Shown here in pieces: positions 45,596-52,566 of a DNA stretch of 64,000 nucleotides. The notes under the pieces were generated by a model. It saw only the letters and a list, made by a program, of their open reading frames with translations, made no database searches and was not told the DNA's origin. The position numbers and the translations under genes were made by a program. The stretch lies in NCBI RefSeq assembly GCF_900110185.1, contig NZ_FOCT01000006.1, positions 1-64,000 on the forward strand, given 5' to 3'. Within the stretch, counting starts at the first letter, position 1. Every line of letters starts with the position of its first letter. Source of the DNA: Nitrosospira multiformis (lineage in GTDB: Bacteria > Pseudomonadota > Gammaproteobacteria > Burkholderiales > Nitrosomonadaceae).

Positions 45596-48490
45596 TTGCA
45601 TACATCTGAACAAAATAAAAAAGATTCATATCATCAATCCATTCAAGAACTGGCCTCCGCCTACGAAACGGATACCCGGCTTGGATTGAGCGAGACGGAA
45701 GCACTGACCCGATTGGAGAGATACGGCAGAAATGAACTGCCGGCCGGAAAAGTTGTTCCCCGCTGGCAAAAGTTTCTCGCTCAGTTCCAGAATGTACTGG
45801 TTATCCTTCTGCTGATTGCAACGGCAATTTCGGCAGGCCTGTGGCTTTCTGAACGCGAATCCGCTTTACCTTACGAGGCAATCGCTATCTTTGCGGTGGT
45901 GCTGCTCAATGCGCTCATGGGTTACATTCAGGAATCCAGGGCGGAAGAAGCCGTCGCTGCCTTACGTCAGATGTCGGCAGCACGCGCCAAGGTCGTCCGC
46001 GGCGGTGTACAGCGCTCTATTGTTGCGGCAGAACTGGTGCCCGGCGATATCATTCTCGTTGAAGAAGGCGATACCATTCCTGCGGACGCACGACTCATTC
46101 AAACCACCGCACTACAAACGACTGAAGCGGCACTCACCGGCGAGAGTTTACCTGTGTCCAAGGATACCGGGCTCATCATGGAACCGGCCGAGCTTGGGGA
46201 CCGCCATAATATGATCTTTAGTGGAACCGCCGTTACTTTCGGCCATGCATATGCACTGGTGGTGGCAACCGGCGTGCAAACCCAGATGGGGCATATCGCA
46301 GGAATGTTGGCAACGGTGCCGCCAGAGACAACGTTGTTGCAGCAAGAACTTGCCCATGTCGGCAAACTATTGGGGATAATCGTGATGGCAATTGCCGTCA
46401 TAATGATTACCACGATTATTCTCATAGGGAATGTAAGCAGTCTGGCTGTGCTTATGGACGTCCTTATACTGGGAGTAGCTCTCGCTGTTGCCGCCATACC
46501 CGAAGGTTTGCCTGCCGTGGTAACAGCCGTACTTGCCCTAGGTGTCCAACGCATGGCACGCAGAAATGCAATAGTACGTCATCTCCCCGCAGTCGAAACG
46601 CTTGGTTCCGCAACCATTATCGCTTCCGACAAAACAGGCACCCTGACAAAAAATGAAATGACAGTGCGGGTAGTTATTACGGCAAGTGGACGCATCGAAA
46701 TGACAGGTACCGGCTATTCACCCAAAGGCGAGGTGCGCCGCTGCAGTCCTGGGGATAATAAATATCCGGATAATTGGCCTCAAGCTGATCTAGAGGTCGT
46801 AGAAGAAGATAAAGCGAGTGGCAGGATTGAAGGCACATTGCGACATGAGCTTGAGCGCGCCCTGACCATCGCCGACAGAGCCAGTAACGCTGTATTGCAG
46901 CATAATGCGGATGGATGGAGGGTACAGGGCGACCCGACCGAGGGGGCGCTTATCGTCGCGGCGCGCAAGGCAGGACTGGAGGCTGATGCACTGGATGCAC
47001 GATTCGAGCGTGTCGGCGAGCTTCCCTTCTCCTCGGAGCGTAAATTGATGACGACGCTACATGCCCATGCAAAAAAACGCGAATGCCTGCTTGTCTTTAC
47101 CAAGGGAGCGCCCGATGCATTGCTCGCCCGCTGCTCCTTTGAACTGGTGGGGGAAGAAACCAGGTCGCTAACCCCGGAGCGCCGCAGCGAGATCCTGAAG
47201 CTGAATGAGGAATTGGCAATTGAGGCATTACGTTCTCTCGGTGTTGCCTTCCGGTCCATCCCCGCTGACGCGTTCGAAGCCGATAGAGCGGATGAAAGCA
47301 TCGAGTACAACCTGGTATTCGTAGGGCTGATTGGCATGCTCGATCCTCCACGCGAGGAAGCGAAAAATGCCGTTAGCCGGGCAAAGGCCGCCGGTATCAG
47401 GCCGATAATGATCACCGGCGACCATCCTGTAACCGCAACCGTTATTGCCGCCCAGTTAGGAATAGCTGAAGACAGGCAGGTTGTTACAGGTGCAAAACTT
47501 GAGCAACTCTCGGATGAGGAGCTTGATCGCACCGTAAAGGAAGTTTCTGTGTATGCGCGCGTGAACCCGGAGCATAAGCTTCGGATTGTCAAAGCGCTCC
47601 AGAGAGGGGGTGAAGTCACTGCAATGACGGGAGATGGTGTAAACGACGCGCCTGCCCTGAAAACTTCAGATATTGGAGTGGCCATGGGAATCACAGGGAC
47701 GGATGTCTCCAGGGAAGCAGCTGATATGGTTCTCACGGATGACAATTTTGCGTCTATCGTGGCGGCGGTGGAAGAAGGTCGCACCATCTTTTCCAATATT
47801 CGAAAATTTTTACGCTATCTGCTCTCGTCCAATATAGGAGAAGTACTCGTGATGTTTTTCGGCGTGCTACTCGCAAATATCATCGGATTGCAGACAGAGG
47901 ACGGACTTATTGTGCTGCCCCTGCTGGCAACCCAACTCCTGTGGGTTAATCTCGTAACCGATGGAGCTCCCGCCCTCGCGTTGGGCGTCGATCCGGCAGG
48001 AGCCCATGTCATGCGCAAACCTCCCCGGGTAAAGGGAGAACGTGTGATAACATCTGAAATGTGGTTCGGCATCGCCTTTGTAGGAGTAATCACGGCAGTG
48101 GGAACGCTGCTGGTGATCGACGCCTGCCTTCCGCAAGGCCTTATAGAAGGCTGGGGCAGCATACCCTATGCGCAAACAATGGCTTTCAATACCTTGGTAT
48201 TGTTTTCCCTCTTCAATGTCCTGAATGCGCGTTCTGATAAGCAGAGTGCATTCCTCGGCTTATTCTCCAATAAATGGCTGTGGAGCGCGATCTCGCTTTC
48301 GCTCCTGCTGCAGGTCGCCGTAATTTACGTGCCATTTCTACAGCACGCATTCTCTACGGTCAGTCTGAGTCTGCAGGACTGGCTGCTTTGCGCAGGGGTA
48401 GCAAGTTCTGTGTTGTGGTTGCGTGAATTGAGCAAATTGACGTACCGTCCAGCGACCCAGCCTTCACATTCCCCAGCAGCTCAGCCCTAG
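45596..48490 (+). CDS. P-type ATPase, calcium/PMR1-type cation pump
   Basis: A 964-residue P2A-type pump. It has an N-terminal cation-ATPase domain (residues 5-75), TM1-2 with NALMGYIQESRAEEAVAALRQM, an actuator with LTGESLPVSK, and the TM4 ion site VAAIPEGLPAVVTAVLALG, where PEGLP is diagnostic of Ca2+ and related IIA pumps. The phosphorylated Asp345 is in SDKTGTLTKNEMT. The nucleotide domain includes KGAPDALL and DPPREEAKNAV. The hinge reads TGDGVNDAPALKTSDIGVAMG, and six C-terminal membrane helices complete it. It probably exports Ca2+ or Mn2+. The start is a TTG, with no ATG in frame nearby. A weak AGG lies about 11 bases upstream, so the precise N-terminus is uncertain. Confidence 0.93.
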   Translation: MHTSEQNKKDSYHQSIQELASAYETDTRLGLSETEALTRLERYGRNELPAGKVVPRWQKFLAQFQNVLVILLLIATAISAGLWLSERESALPYEAIAIFAVVLLNALMGYIQESRAEEAVAALRQMSAARAKVVRGGVQRSIVAAELVPGDIILVEEGDTIPADARLIQTTALQTTEAALTGESLPVSKDTGLIMEPAELGDRHNMIFSGTAVTFGHAYALVVATGVQTQMGHIAGMLATVPPETTLLQQELAHVGKLLGIIVMAIAVIMITTIILIGNVSSLAVLMDVLILGVALAVAAIPEGLPAVVTAVLALGVQRMARRNAIVRHLPAVETLGSATIIASDKTGTLTKNEMTVRVVITASGRIEMTGTGYSPKGEVRRCSPGDNKYPDNWPQADLEVVEEDKASGRIEGTLRHELERALTIADRASNAVLQHNADGWRVQGDPTEGALIVAARKAGLEADALDARFERVGELPFSSERKLMTTLHAHAKKRECLLVFTKGAPDALLARCSFELVGEETRSLTPERRSEILKLNEELAIEALRSLGVAFRSIPADAFEADRADESIEYNLVFVGLIGMLDPPREEAKNAVSRAKAAGIRPIMITGDHPVTATVIAAQLGIAEDRQVVTGAKLEQLSDEELDRTVKEVSVYARVNPEHKLRIVKALQRGGEVTAMTGDGVNDAPALKTSDIGVAMGITGTDVSREAADMVLTDDNFASIVAAVEEGRTIFSNIRKFLRYLLSSNIGEVLVMFFGVLLANIIGLQTEDGLIVLPLLATQLLWVNLVTDGAPALALGVDPAGAHVMRKPPRVKGERVITSEMWFGIAFVGVITAVGTLLVIDACLPQGLIEGWGSIPYAQTMAFNTLVLFSLFNVLNARSDKQSAFLGLFSNKWLWSAISLSLLLQVAVIYVPFLQHAFSTVSLSLQDWLLCAGVASSVLWLRELSKLTYRPATQPSHSPAAQP

Positions 48491-48566
48491 CGTAGTGCCC
48501 GCGCCAGCTTCAGTTACTTCGTGTTTTGTTTTACGTCGCGGAAAAACAGCATTCTCCTGTTCGTTC

Positions 48567-48851
48567 TTAATTTCTGATAGATGGCTCAGTCCGCACACCT
48601 TCGTCTGGCGTAGCCCATTTAGTCGCTGCTTTAATATTATTTTCAGCACGGCTCGCATTGACACAATCGGGTGTTGCATCCAGCGTGCGTGGACTGGTCA
48701 TGCAATCTTTTAGCTTTGCAGTTCGTTCCGTTTCATGTGACTCATACCAATCAACGGATCTGACGTCTTCCTGCGCGGTGCGGGTACCGCATCCGGCAAG
48801 CATTGCTATCAAGAATCCGCTCATTCCCACTGAAATAATAGTCTTTCTCAT
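48567..48851 (-). CDS. EexN family lipoprotein
   Basis: A 94-residue lipoprotein: signal peptide MRKTIISVGMSGFLIAM with lipobox LAGC (acylated Cys about 21). The mature part has the EexN pattern VDWYESHETERTAKLKDC...DCVNASRAENN, with two cysteines that can pair. EexN-type proteins were first described in entry exclusion of conjugative plasmids, and similar small lipoproteins are frequent in proteobacterial chromosomes, sometimes in multiple copies. No conjugation genes are in this window. It is convergent with the P-type ATPase gene, 76 bases away. Confidence 0.75.
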   Translation of the reverse strand: MRKTIISVGMSGFLIAMLAGCGTRTAQEDVRSVDWYESHETERTAKLKDCMTSPRTLDATPDCVNASRAENNIKAATKWATPDEGVRTEPSIRN

Positions 48852-49472
48852 ATTTAAATTCTTCGGGGTAGGTTATCTGTGATAAAACAGACCGGTACTC
48901 ACCGTTCTGTCTGTGTTCATACCATTTGAGATTTGCATAAATCGGCGGGCTAATTCTGTGCGGTGGCGTACCCAACCGGAAGGAAGGCAGAATCGTTACT
49001 TCATTCCGACGATTTGAATCTTCCATAATACGCAGTGTTGACGTGGCACAAGTCGACGTTTAGCCGGGATATTTCACCGACTCACGGGATAATGGCGTAT
49101 GTTTTGAGAGTAGATTTGCGCATCCGCCTACTCGAAGGGACGGAATGGTTTTATCCAGTCTATCGTTATTTCTGCTTACAGAGGCTTGCTCGCCGGTGCG
49201 GCTCATGCCTCGTGCTGACTAACACCATCTCCGTTGCGGATGTGAAACAGGTGTTAACAGGCTCTAGCAGATCTCCATTCACCTGAAGCACTTCACCTTC
49301 CGCTTACCCTGAGTCTTCGTCCCCGTTCTCTCTGAGCTTGTGTCAAGAGTCGAACGAGTGCATAGGAAAGTTTTTTAAAAGAAGTAACCAACGAAACCAG
49401 CGAGAAACCAGGATCGAGCCGGGGCAAGACGTCTATGGCACACCAGCTCGATCTTCTTCTGGTTTGATCCAG
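48852..49472. other. 621-base gap with a decayed MITE-like copy
   Basis: Between the EexN-like gene and the phage-like cluster there is no convincing gene. Frames here are short and Arg-rich. The stretch from 49133 to 49260 is a diverged copy of the element at 44329-44467, listed separately. The remaining 49261-49472 appears empty. Confidence 0.5.
49133..49260. repeat. Diverged copy of the 44329-44467 element
   Basis: The segment begins CGAAGGGACGGAAT and ends GTGAAACAGGTGTTAACAG, with GCTTACAGAG, GCGGCTC and GCCTCG in the same order and spacing as in the 44329 copy (CGAAGGGATGGACGGAAT..., ...GTGAAACAAGTGTTAACAG). Its right terminal repeat is kept with one mismatch. The left terminal repeat is lost. 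It is therefore an older or truncated copy of the same small element. Confidence 0.5.
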
Positions 49473-49997
49473 TTACGCCATTTCACTGACCACCGAATTC
49501 CGCAGTAGGCCGCGGCTTTCCATCTCCCTTTGCAACATATCCATCGCCTGATCATGAATCAGATCGAGCGCGTCATAGCCACGATTACGCAATGAAGCCG
49601 CCTTGAGCATTCCACAGGCCATAGTTTTCCTGATTTCACGCAATCCGATCTTTTGGCCACAGTAGGCGCGGATTATCTGCTCGATACCCCTGCGGTGATG
49701 AATACCTGTCCCAAAATTTGCAGCAAGGTGTCGACTGAGCAGATCGAAGCCGCTCGCTTCCCGGCCGAACTGAACATTTATGTACGCTATATGCAAATCG
49801 GATAATATGCGATTGCATAGGCTTAGAATCAGTGCTGCCTGTGCGTGAAGATCGTGCGGGCTCAACTCACCATTTGCGCCGCTCTCCCCTGCTCTGTCAG
49901 GTCCACGCATTGCGTTAACGGATGAGATTTTCACGATTGGACGGCTAGTTGTTTCATACGCCCAGCTCAATGCATGCTGCGGATCATTGAATTTCAT
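49473..49997 (-). CDS. Protein of unknown function, phage-like operon
   Basis: A 174-residue basic, mostly helical protein. The middle part, SPHDLHAQAALILSLCNRILSDLHIAYINVQFGRE, and the helix-rich C-terminal half, RRGIEQIIRAYCGQKIGLREIRKTMACGMLKAASLRNRGYDALDLIH, resemble small phage or integrative-element regulatory or DNA-binding proteins, but I cannot name a family. Its ATG overlaps the stop of the upstream 78-residue gene by four bases, so they form a coupled pair, most likely read from the strong leftward promoter at 50437-50465. That promoter is covered by operators for the divergent repressor, so this gene would be silenced in the repressed state. Confidence 0.6.
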   Translation of the reverse strand: MKFNDPQHALSWAYETTSRPIVKISSVNAMRGPDRAGESGANGELSPHDLHAQAALILSLCNRILSDLHIAYINVQFGREASGFDLLSRHLAANFGTGIHHRRGIEQIIRAYCGQKIGLREIRKTMACGMLKAASLRNRGYDALDLIHDQAMDMLQREMESRGLLRNSVVSEMA

Positions 49998-50230
49998 TTG
50001 TCATATTCCTTTTTTTGAAAAAATGTACAACTAACGCCGTGTTTTCGCCCTTTTTCACAGAACTCCAGGTTATTCCACCCCATTCGGATTTTCGATTCAT
50101 GCCGGCAGCCGGGGCATGACCGAGCCTGCCTGCGCTCTGCAACCGCTTCCGGATTTCCATACTCCCAACGCTCAAGAGGCAAGCGCATATCGTTCTTCTC
50201 GATGCCTGATCTTCTGATACCTGTTCTCAT
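49994..50230 (-). CDS. Small Cys-containing protein, phage-like operon
   Basis: A 78-residue basic protein with CPGC around residues 39-42 followed by single cysteines near 59 and 68 (CPGCRHE...LEFCEKG...VSC), a likely zinc site. The preceding ERWEYGNPEAVAERRQARS is charged. Such small Zn-knuckle proteins are common in the early regions of phages and integrative elements. The ribosome site GGAG stands 8 bases before the ATG. The stop overlaps the next gene. The first gene after the operator region, it is about 200 bases from the expected transcription start. Confidence 0.6.
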   Translation of the reverse strand: MRTGIRRSGIEKNDMRLPLERWEYGNPEAVAERRQARSCPGCRHESKIRMGWNNLEFCEKGRKHGVSCTFFQKKEYDK

Positions 50231-50315
50231 TGGTTACGCTCCGGTTCCCTAAAATTTCCACCCATGGTTGTGTTGTCCTTACATGAATGCCTGTGCCACA
50301 GGTTGTTATTGATAG

Positions 50316-50384
50316 TTACCCGATACGTCTGTAGTCATTCAGAGCGCGGAGCCATTTGCTCGACGGTAAATGGCATTGCTTCAT
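50316..50384 (-). CDS. Possible 22-residue leader peptide
   Basis: In the 200-base leader of the leftward transcript an ATG with AAGGAATC directly before it opens a 22-codon frame (MKQCHLPSSKWLRALNDYRRIG). It has no similarity that I recognise. It could be a leader peptide or chance. Listed because the ribosome site is good and the leader is otherwise empty. Confidence 0.25.
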   Translation of the reverse strand: MKQCHLPSSKWLRALNDYRRIG

Positions 50385-50436
50385 GATTCCTTGGTGAAAT
50401 GAACCTTTTTTGCTTGAAGATTTCTAATGGGGGACA

Positions 50437-50465
50437 TTATTACAAGTTTTACTTGTATATGTCAA
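50437..50465 (-). promoter_or_regulatory. Strong leftward promoter overlapped by operators
   Basis: Read on the minus strand: TTGACA (50465-50460), a 17-base spacer, then TAATAA (50442-50437). The spacer contains ACAAG-taaaa-CTTGT. Near-consensus -35 and -10 boxes with optimal spacing make this a strong sigma-70 promoter, blocked by any protein bound to the dyad inside it. It should drive the 78- and 174-residue genes. Confidence 0.75.
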
Positions 50466-50499
50466 GTGAAACTTGTAAACGAGGTGCAAGAATTGCTTG
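50441..50499. promoter_or_regulatory. Three operator dyads of the XRE repressor
   Basis: Three copies of CAAG-5-CTTG occur: O1 TACAAG-ttttA-CTTGTA (50441-50457, 6-bp arms), O2 CAAG-tgaaa-CTTG (50463-50475) and O3 CAAG-aattg-CTTG (50487-50499). Centres are 20 and 24 bases apart, about two helical turns, allowing cooperative binding. O1 lies within the leftward promoter, O2 overlaps its -35, O3 lies just upstream of the repressor -10. This is the lambda OR pattern in miniature. Confidence 0.75.
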
Positions 50500-50505
50500 T
50501 ATTAT
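50500..50505 (+). promoter_or_regulatory. Repressor -10 box; transcript probably leaderless
   Basis: TATTAT stands six bases before the repressor ATG at 50512, so transcription would start at or next to the A of the start codon, giving a leaderless mRNA as for lambda cI from PRM. The matching -35 position (50477-50482, AAACGA) is poor, suggesting activation by repressor bound at O2 immediately upstream. O3 would give autorepression. Confidence 0.6.
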
Positions 50506-50511
50506 GATGGC

Positions 50512-51066
50512 ATGGACATAGCGCGGATAATTCGCGAGGGACGCGAAAAGCTTAAATTGAACCAGTCGGAGTTGGCCGAGCTTGTGGGCGTATCTCCACA
50601 AGCGGTTCAGCAGTGGGAATCCGGCGCTACGCAACCTCGCGGGAAAAGGCTGAATAGGATCGCGGAAGTGCTCAAGCTGCCCCCAGCGATGATGCATTTC
50701 GGGATGTCACTGGAAGTCCCGGCTACGCCTGATACTACAGTATCGCCTCAACCGGAGAATCCGGCACGTGGCACTCGAGGTACTTCTCCCCCTGTCGCTG
50801 AGAAACCGGTTTCGGAGAACGATGCACTTATCAATCAGGTTGTCGAAGCAATGCGGCGTATGTCTAAAGAAGATGCAGCGCGACTGGTAACAATAAGCAA
50901 GGCGCTGGTCGGTGAAACAGCTGCCGAAGCGGTTGAGGTGGTTCCTTCGGTAGATCTGAAACCACTACCGGTACCGGATCTGCCTCCTCACCCACCTCCA
51001 GCTTTTCCTCCGCGTCGGATGCCCGAGAGTAGAACGAAGGTCAGGGGAAAGACGGCAATCAGATAG
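50512..51066 (+). CDS. XRE-family phage-like repressor
   Basis: A 184-residue protein (from the ATG; a TTG five codons earlier lies in the -10 box). Residues 1-60 are an XRE/Cro-CI helix-turn-helix: ARIIREGREKLKLNQSELAELVGVSPQAVQQWESGATQPRGKRLNRIAEVLKL. The rest is a Pro-rich linker and a short helical segment, NDALINQVVEAMRRMSKEDAARLVTISKALVG, then a Pro-rich, Arg-rich tail. The peptidase S24 domain of classical CI repressors, with its Ser/Lys self-cleavage pair, is absent, so SOS-type autocleavage is not expected and induction must use another signal. It faces the divergent leftward operon across three operators. Confidence 0.85.
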   Translation: MDIARIIREGREKLKLNQSELAELVGVSPQAVQQWESGATQPRGKRLNRIAEVLKLPPAMMHFGMSLEVPATPDTTVSPQPENPARGTRGTSPPVAEKPVSENDALINQVVEAMRRMSKEDAARLVTISKALVGETAAEAVEVVPSVDLKPLPVPDLPPHPPPAFPPRRMPESRTKVRGKTAIR

Positions 51067-51277
51067 ACGACGGCTTTCCAGGCATGGAATGGATCGCCGC
51101 AAAAATGACAGACGCCGAAGCTGACGCTGTTGTAGTAGTATGTTTATAAACAGAAAAGATACATAAGGAAATACAGAACATATTCGCGTCACTTACTCAT
51201 GAATATCATCGGATAATAGAAGAGTTGGTGCCTTATAATAATCTGGACCAGTGATACGCCAGTAACCTCCTGCCATC

Positions 51278-51499
51278 ATGAGACCATTAGCAAATAGACT
51301 GCCGTATGACAGCACGGAGATGCTGCTCGCTTTTCATGTATCAGAAAAGGCACGTGCAAAACGTGACAGATACATTATGCAATTCCCCGAGGAGTCGCGG
51401 GAACTGGAAAAAAGGAGGTATACACTTGAGCAGGCAGTAAAGGAAGTGCTGGGTGAAGTAGCGGAAGTCGCATTGCTTATCCGGGAACTGGAGAGCTGA
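51278..51499 (+). CDS. Small uncharacterised protein
   Basis: A 73-residue charged helical protein: NRLPYDSTEMLLAFHVSEKARAKRDRYIMQFPEESRELEKRRYTLEQAVKEVLGEVAEVALLIRELES. The amphipathic C-terminal helix could dimerise. No known family. It lies 211 bases after the repressor on the same strand and may be expressed with it or constitutively. A ribosome site is not strong (tcctgccatcATG). Confidence 0.45.
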   Translation: MRPLANRLPYDSTEMLLAFHVSEKARAKRDRYIMQFPEESRELEKRRYTLEQAVKEVLGEVAEVALLIRELES

Positions 51500-51597
51500 T
51501 TTGTCCGGAAGACCGAAGTTCTGTACGAAAGAACATATTGATTACTTGCATTTTATACCTTCTTCCCTTTTCGCCTTTTTATTGATCAGGAATTCAT

Positions 51598-51924
51598 ATG
51601 AAAAATCTTATTGTTGCCTTGCTCAGCATGTGGGTGCTTTCTTCGTGTGTTATCACGGGAAAAATGTCAGGCATCCGGGAAGGCATGACAAAAGAGCAAG
51701 TGATAAGCATTGCGGGTAATCCGGATGGCTACCAGCGCAGTGGCGATTATGAGGCGTTGCTTTATATCGATCGCCGGCACTCCTGGTCCTTATTTGGTGG
51801 ATCCTATCGGGATGCTGTCGATTATTCGGTCATCCTTCGTGATGATCAGGTGATGGAGTTCGGCCCAGGCAGAACGCACGAGCGCCAGGCTGAAGTTCCT
51901 TTCGTCAGGGTTCCCGGCCGTTAA
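51598..51924 (+). CDS. Small lipoprotein, SmpA/OmlA-like
   Basis: A 108-residue lipoprotein: MKNLIVALLSMWVLSSC gives a lipobox-like LSSC, Cys about 17. The mature part has GKMSGIREGMTKEQVISIAGNPDGYQRSGDYEALLYIDR, the beta-rich SmpA/OmlA (BamE-like) fold start in which G-M-T-x-x-Q-V is the signature. It probably faces the periplasm or outer membrane. It lies inside the element between the two operator-controlled promoters. The ribosome site before the ATG is weak (aggaattcat). Confidence 0.7.
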   Translation: MKNLIVALLSMWVLSSCVITGKMSGIREGMTKEQVISIAGNPDGYQRSGDYEALLYIDRRHSWSLFGGSYRDAVDYSVILRDDQVMEFGPGRTHERQAEVPFVRVPGR

Positions 51925-52026
51925 CTTGCATTTATCCATATTTCCCAGAACTTCCAGCGATTGCCCGATCCCCGATCCCCGATCCTTTCAAAATCCCACC
52001 CCTTCCCTTCCATCCGATACTTGTTT

Positions 52027-52066
52027 ACAAGTTTATCTTGACAATTACAAGTAATACTTGTATTAT
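52027..52066 (+). promoter_or_regulatory. Second, almost identical repressor-operator promoter
   Basis: TTGACA (52038-52043), 17 bases, TATTAT (52061-52066). The spacer holds TACAAG-taata-CTTGTA (52046-52062, perfect 6-bp arms). A second dyad CAAG-tttat-CTTG (52028-52040) sits 20 bases upstream, exactly the O1-O2 spacing at 50.45 kb. About 48 bases match the leftward promoter with only a few changes, in the opposite orientation on the chromosome. It should be a second target of the XRE repressor, driving rightward transcription. The rest of this 370-base gap has two palindromes and one mini-ORF. Confidence 0.72.
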
Positions 52067-52073
52067 GCTCTCC

Positions 52074-52151
52074 ATGTTGCAACGCCCACAGTTGATCGGT
52101 CCCGGTGTTGCAACATCCGTGAAACAGACGTGCAGCCTGCCTCAGGCATAG
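52074..52151 (+). CDS. Possible leaderless 25-residue ORF
   Basis: An ATG at 52074 falls where transcription from the -10 box at 52061-52066 should begin. The frame MLQRPQLIGPGVATSVKQTC... ends at TAG (52149-52151). It has no ribosome site, so only leaderless translation would make it. It contains two GTTGCAAC palindromes within the coding part. Tentative. Confidence 0.25.
   Translation: MLQRPQLIGPGVATSVKQTCSLPQA
52075..52115. promoter_or_regulatory. Two GTTGCAAC palindromes, 31 bases apart
   Basis: TGTTGCAAC (52075-52083) and TGTTGCAACA (52106-52115) each contain the perfect 8-bp palindrome GTTGCAAC. They are in the same helical phase (31 bases) and lie just downstream of the operator-controlled promoter. 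This pattern suggests a roadblock or second regulator binding site. Confidence 0.45.
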
Positions 52152-52294
52152 CCTCGATCGAGTAAGACCCTCAGGGCGTCGAAAGACAAGCGGTCAGGGA
52201 AGGGAAAGGCACAAAGAAATATCCAGGCCGTGCCTGGCGCGGAAATTGAGCCCGATTTGAAAGGGTAAACTAGGGTAGAGCGAGGGAGAGTGGG

Positions 52295-52549
52295 ATGGGA
52301 AACGGGGTGGGACGATGGATGAACTGGATGACAGCGTGGACCGAACATCGTCCTGCCCCCCTTGATCTCTCGGATACCGAGATACTGGACTGGTTAAGCG
52401 AATACTGCGACCAGGCGGTTTATACGCGCCCTACTCAGCAATGTCGCGGCAGGTTCACCTTGTATTGCGCTGAGATCAGAAGCAGCGCCGCCACCTTGCG
52501 TGAAGCGGTTTGTTTGGCAGCTGCTAAATGGAAGGAGGTTAATGAATAG
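52295..52549 (+). CDS. Small phage-like protein of unknown function
   Basis: An 84-residue protein beginning MGNGVGRWMNWMTAWTEHRP, followed by DLSDTEILDWLSEYCDQAVYTRPTQQCRGRFTLYCAEIRSSAATLREAVCLAAAKWKEVNE. Four cysteines lie in the second half. The family is not recognised, though short proteins of this style appear in phage and integrative-element cargo. The ATG has GAGGGAGAG upstream. An ATG eight codons later is possible. It is the only sizeable gene downstream of the 52038 promoter, so it is a likely target of the XRE repressor. Confidence 0.55.
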   Translation: MGNGVGRWMNWMTAWTEHRPAPLDLSDTEILDWLSEYCDQAVYTRPTQQCRGRFTLYCAEIRSSAATLREAVCLAAAKWKEVNE

Positions 52550-52566
52550 GTCGCGACGATAACGGG

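Noticed and set aside
46780..47796. 338-codon frame on the minus strand
   Set aside because: Fully antisense to the P-type ATPase gene; Ser/Ala/Thr-rich product is a codon-use shadow.
49473..52549. A complete prophage
   Set aside because: No integrase, terminase, capsid or tail genes are present; only the regulatory switch and a few small genes are seen.
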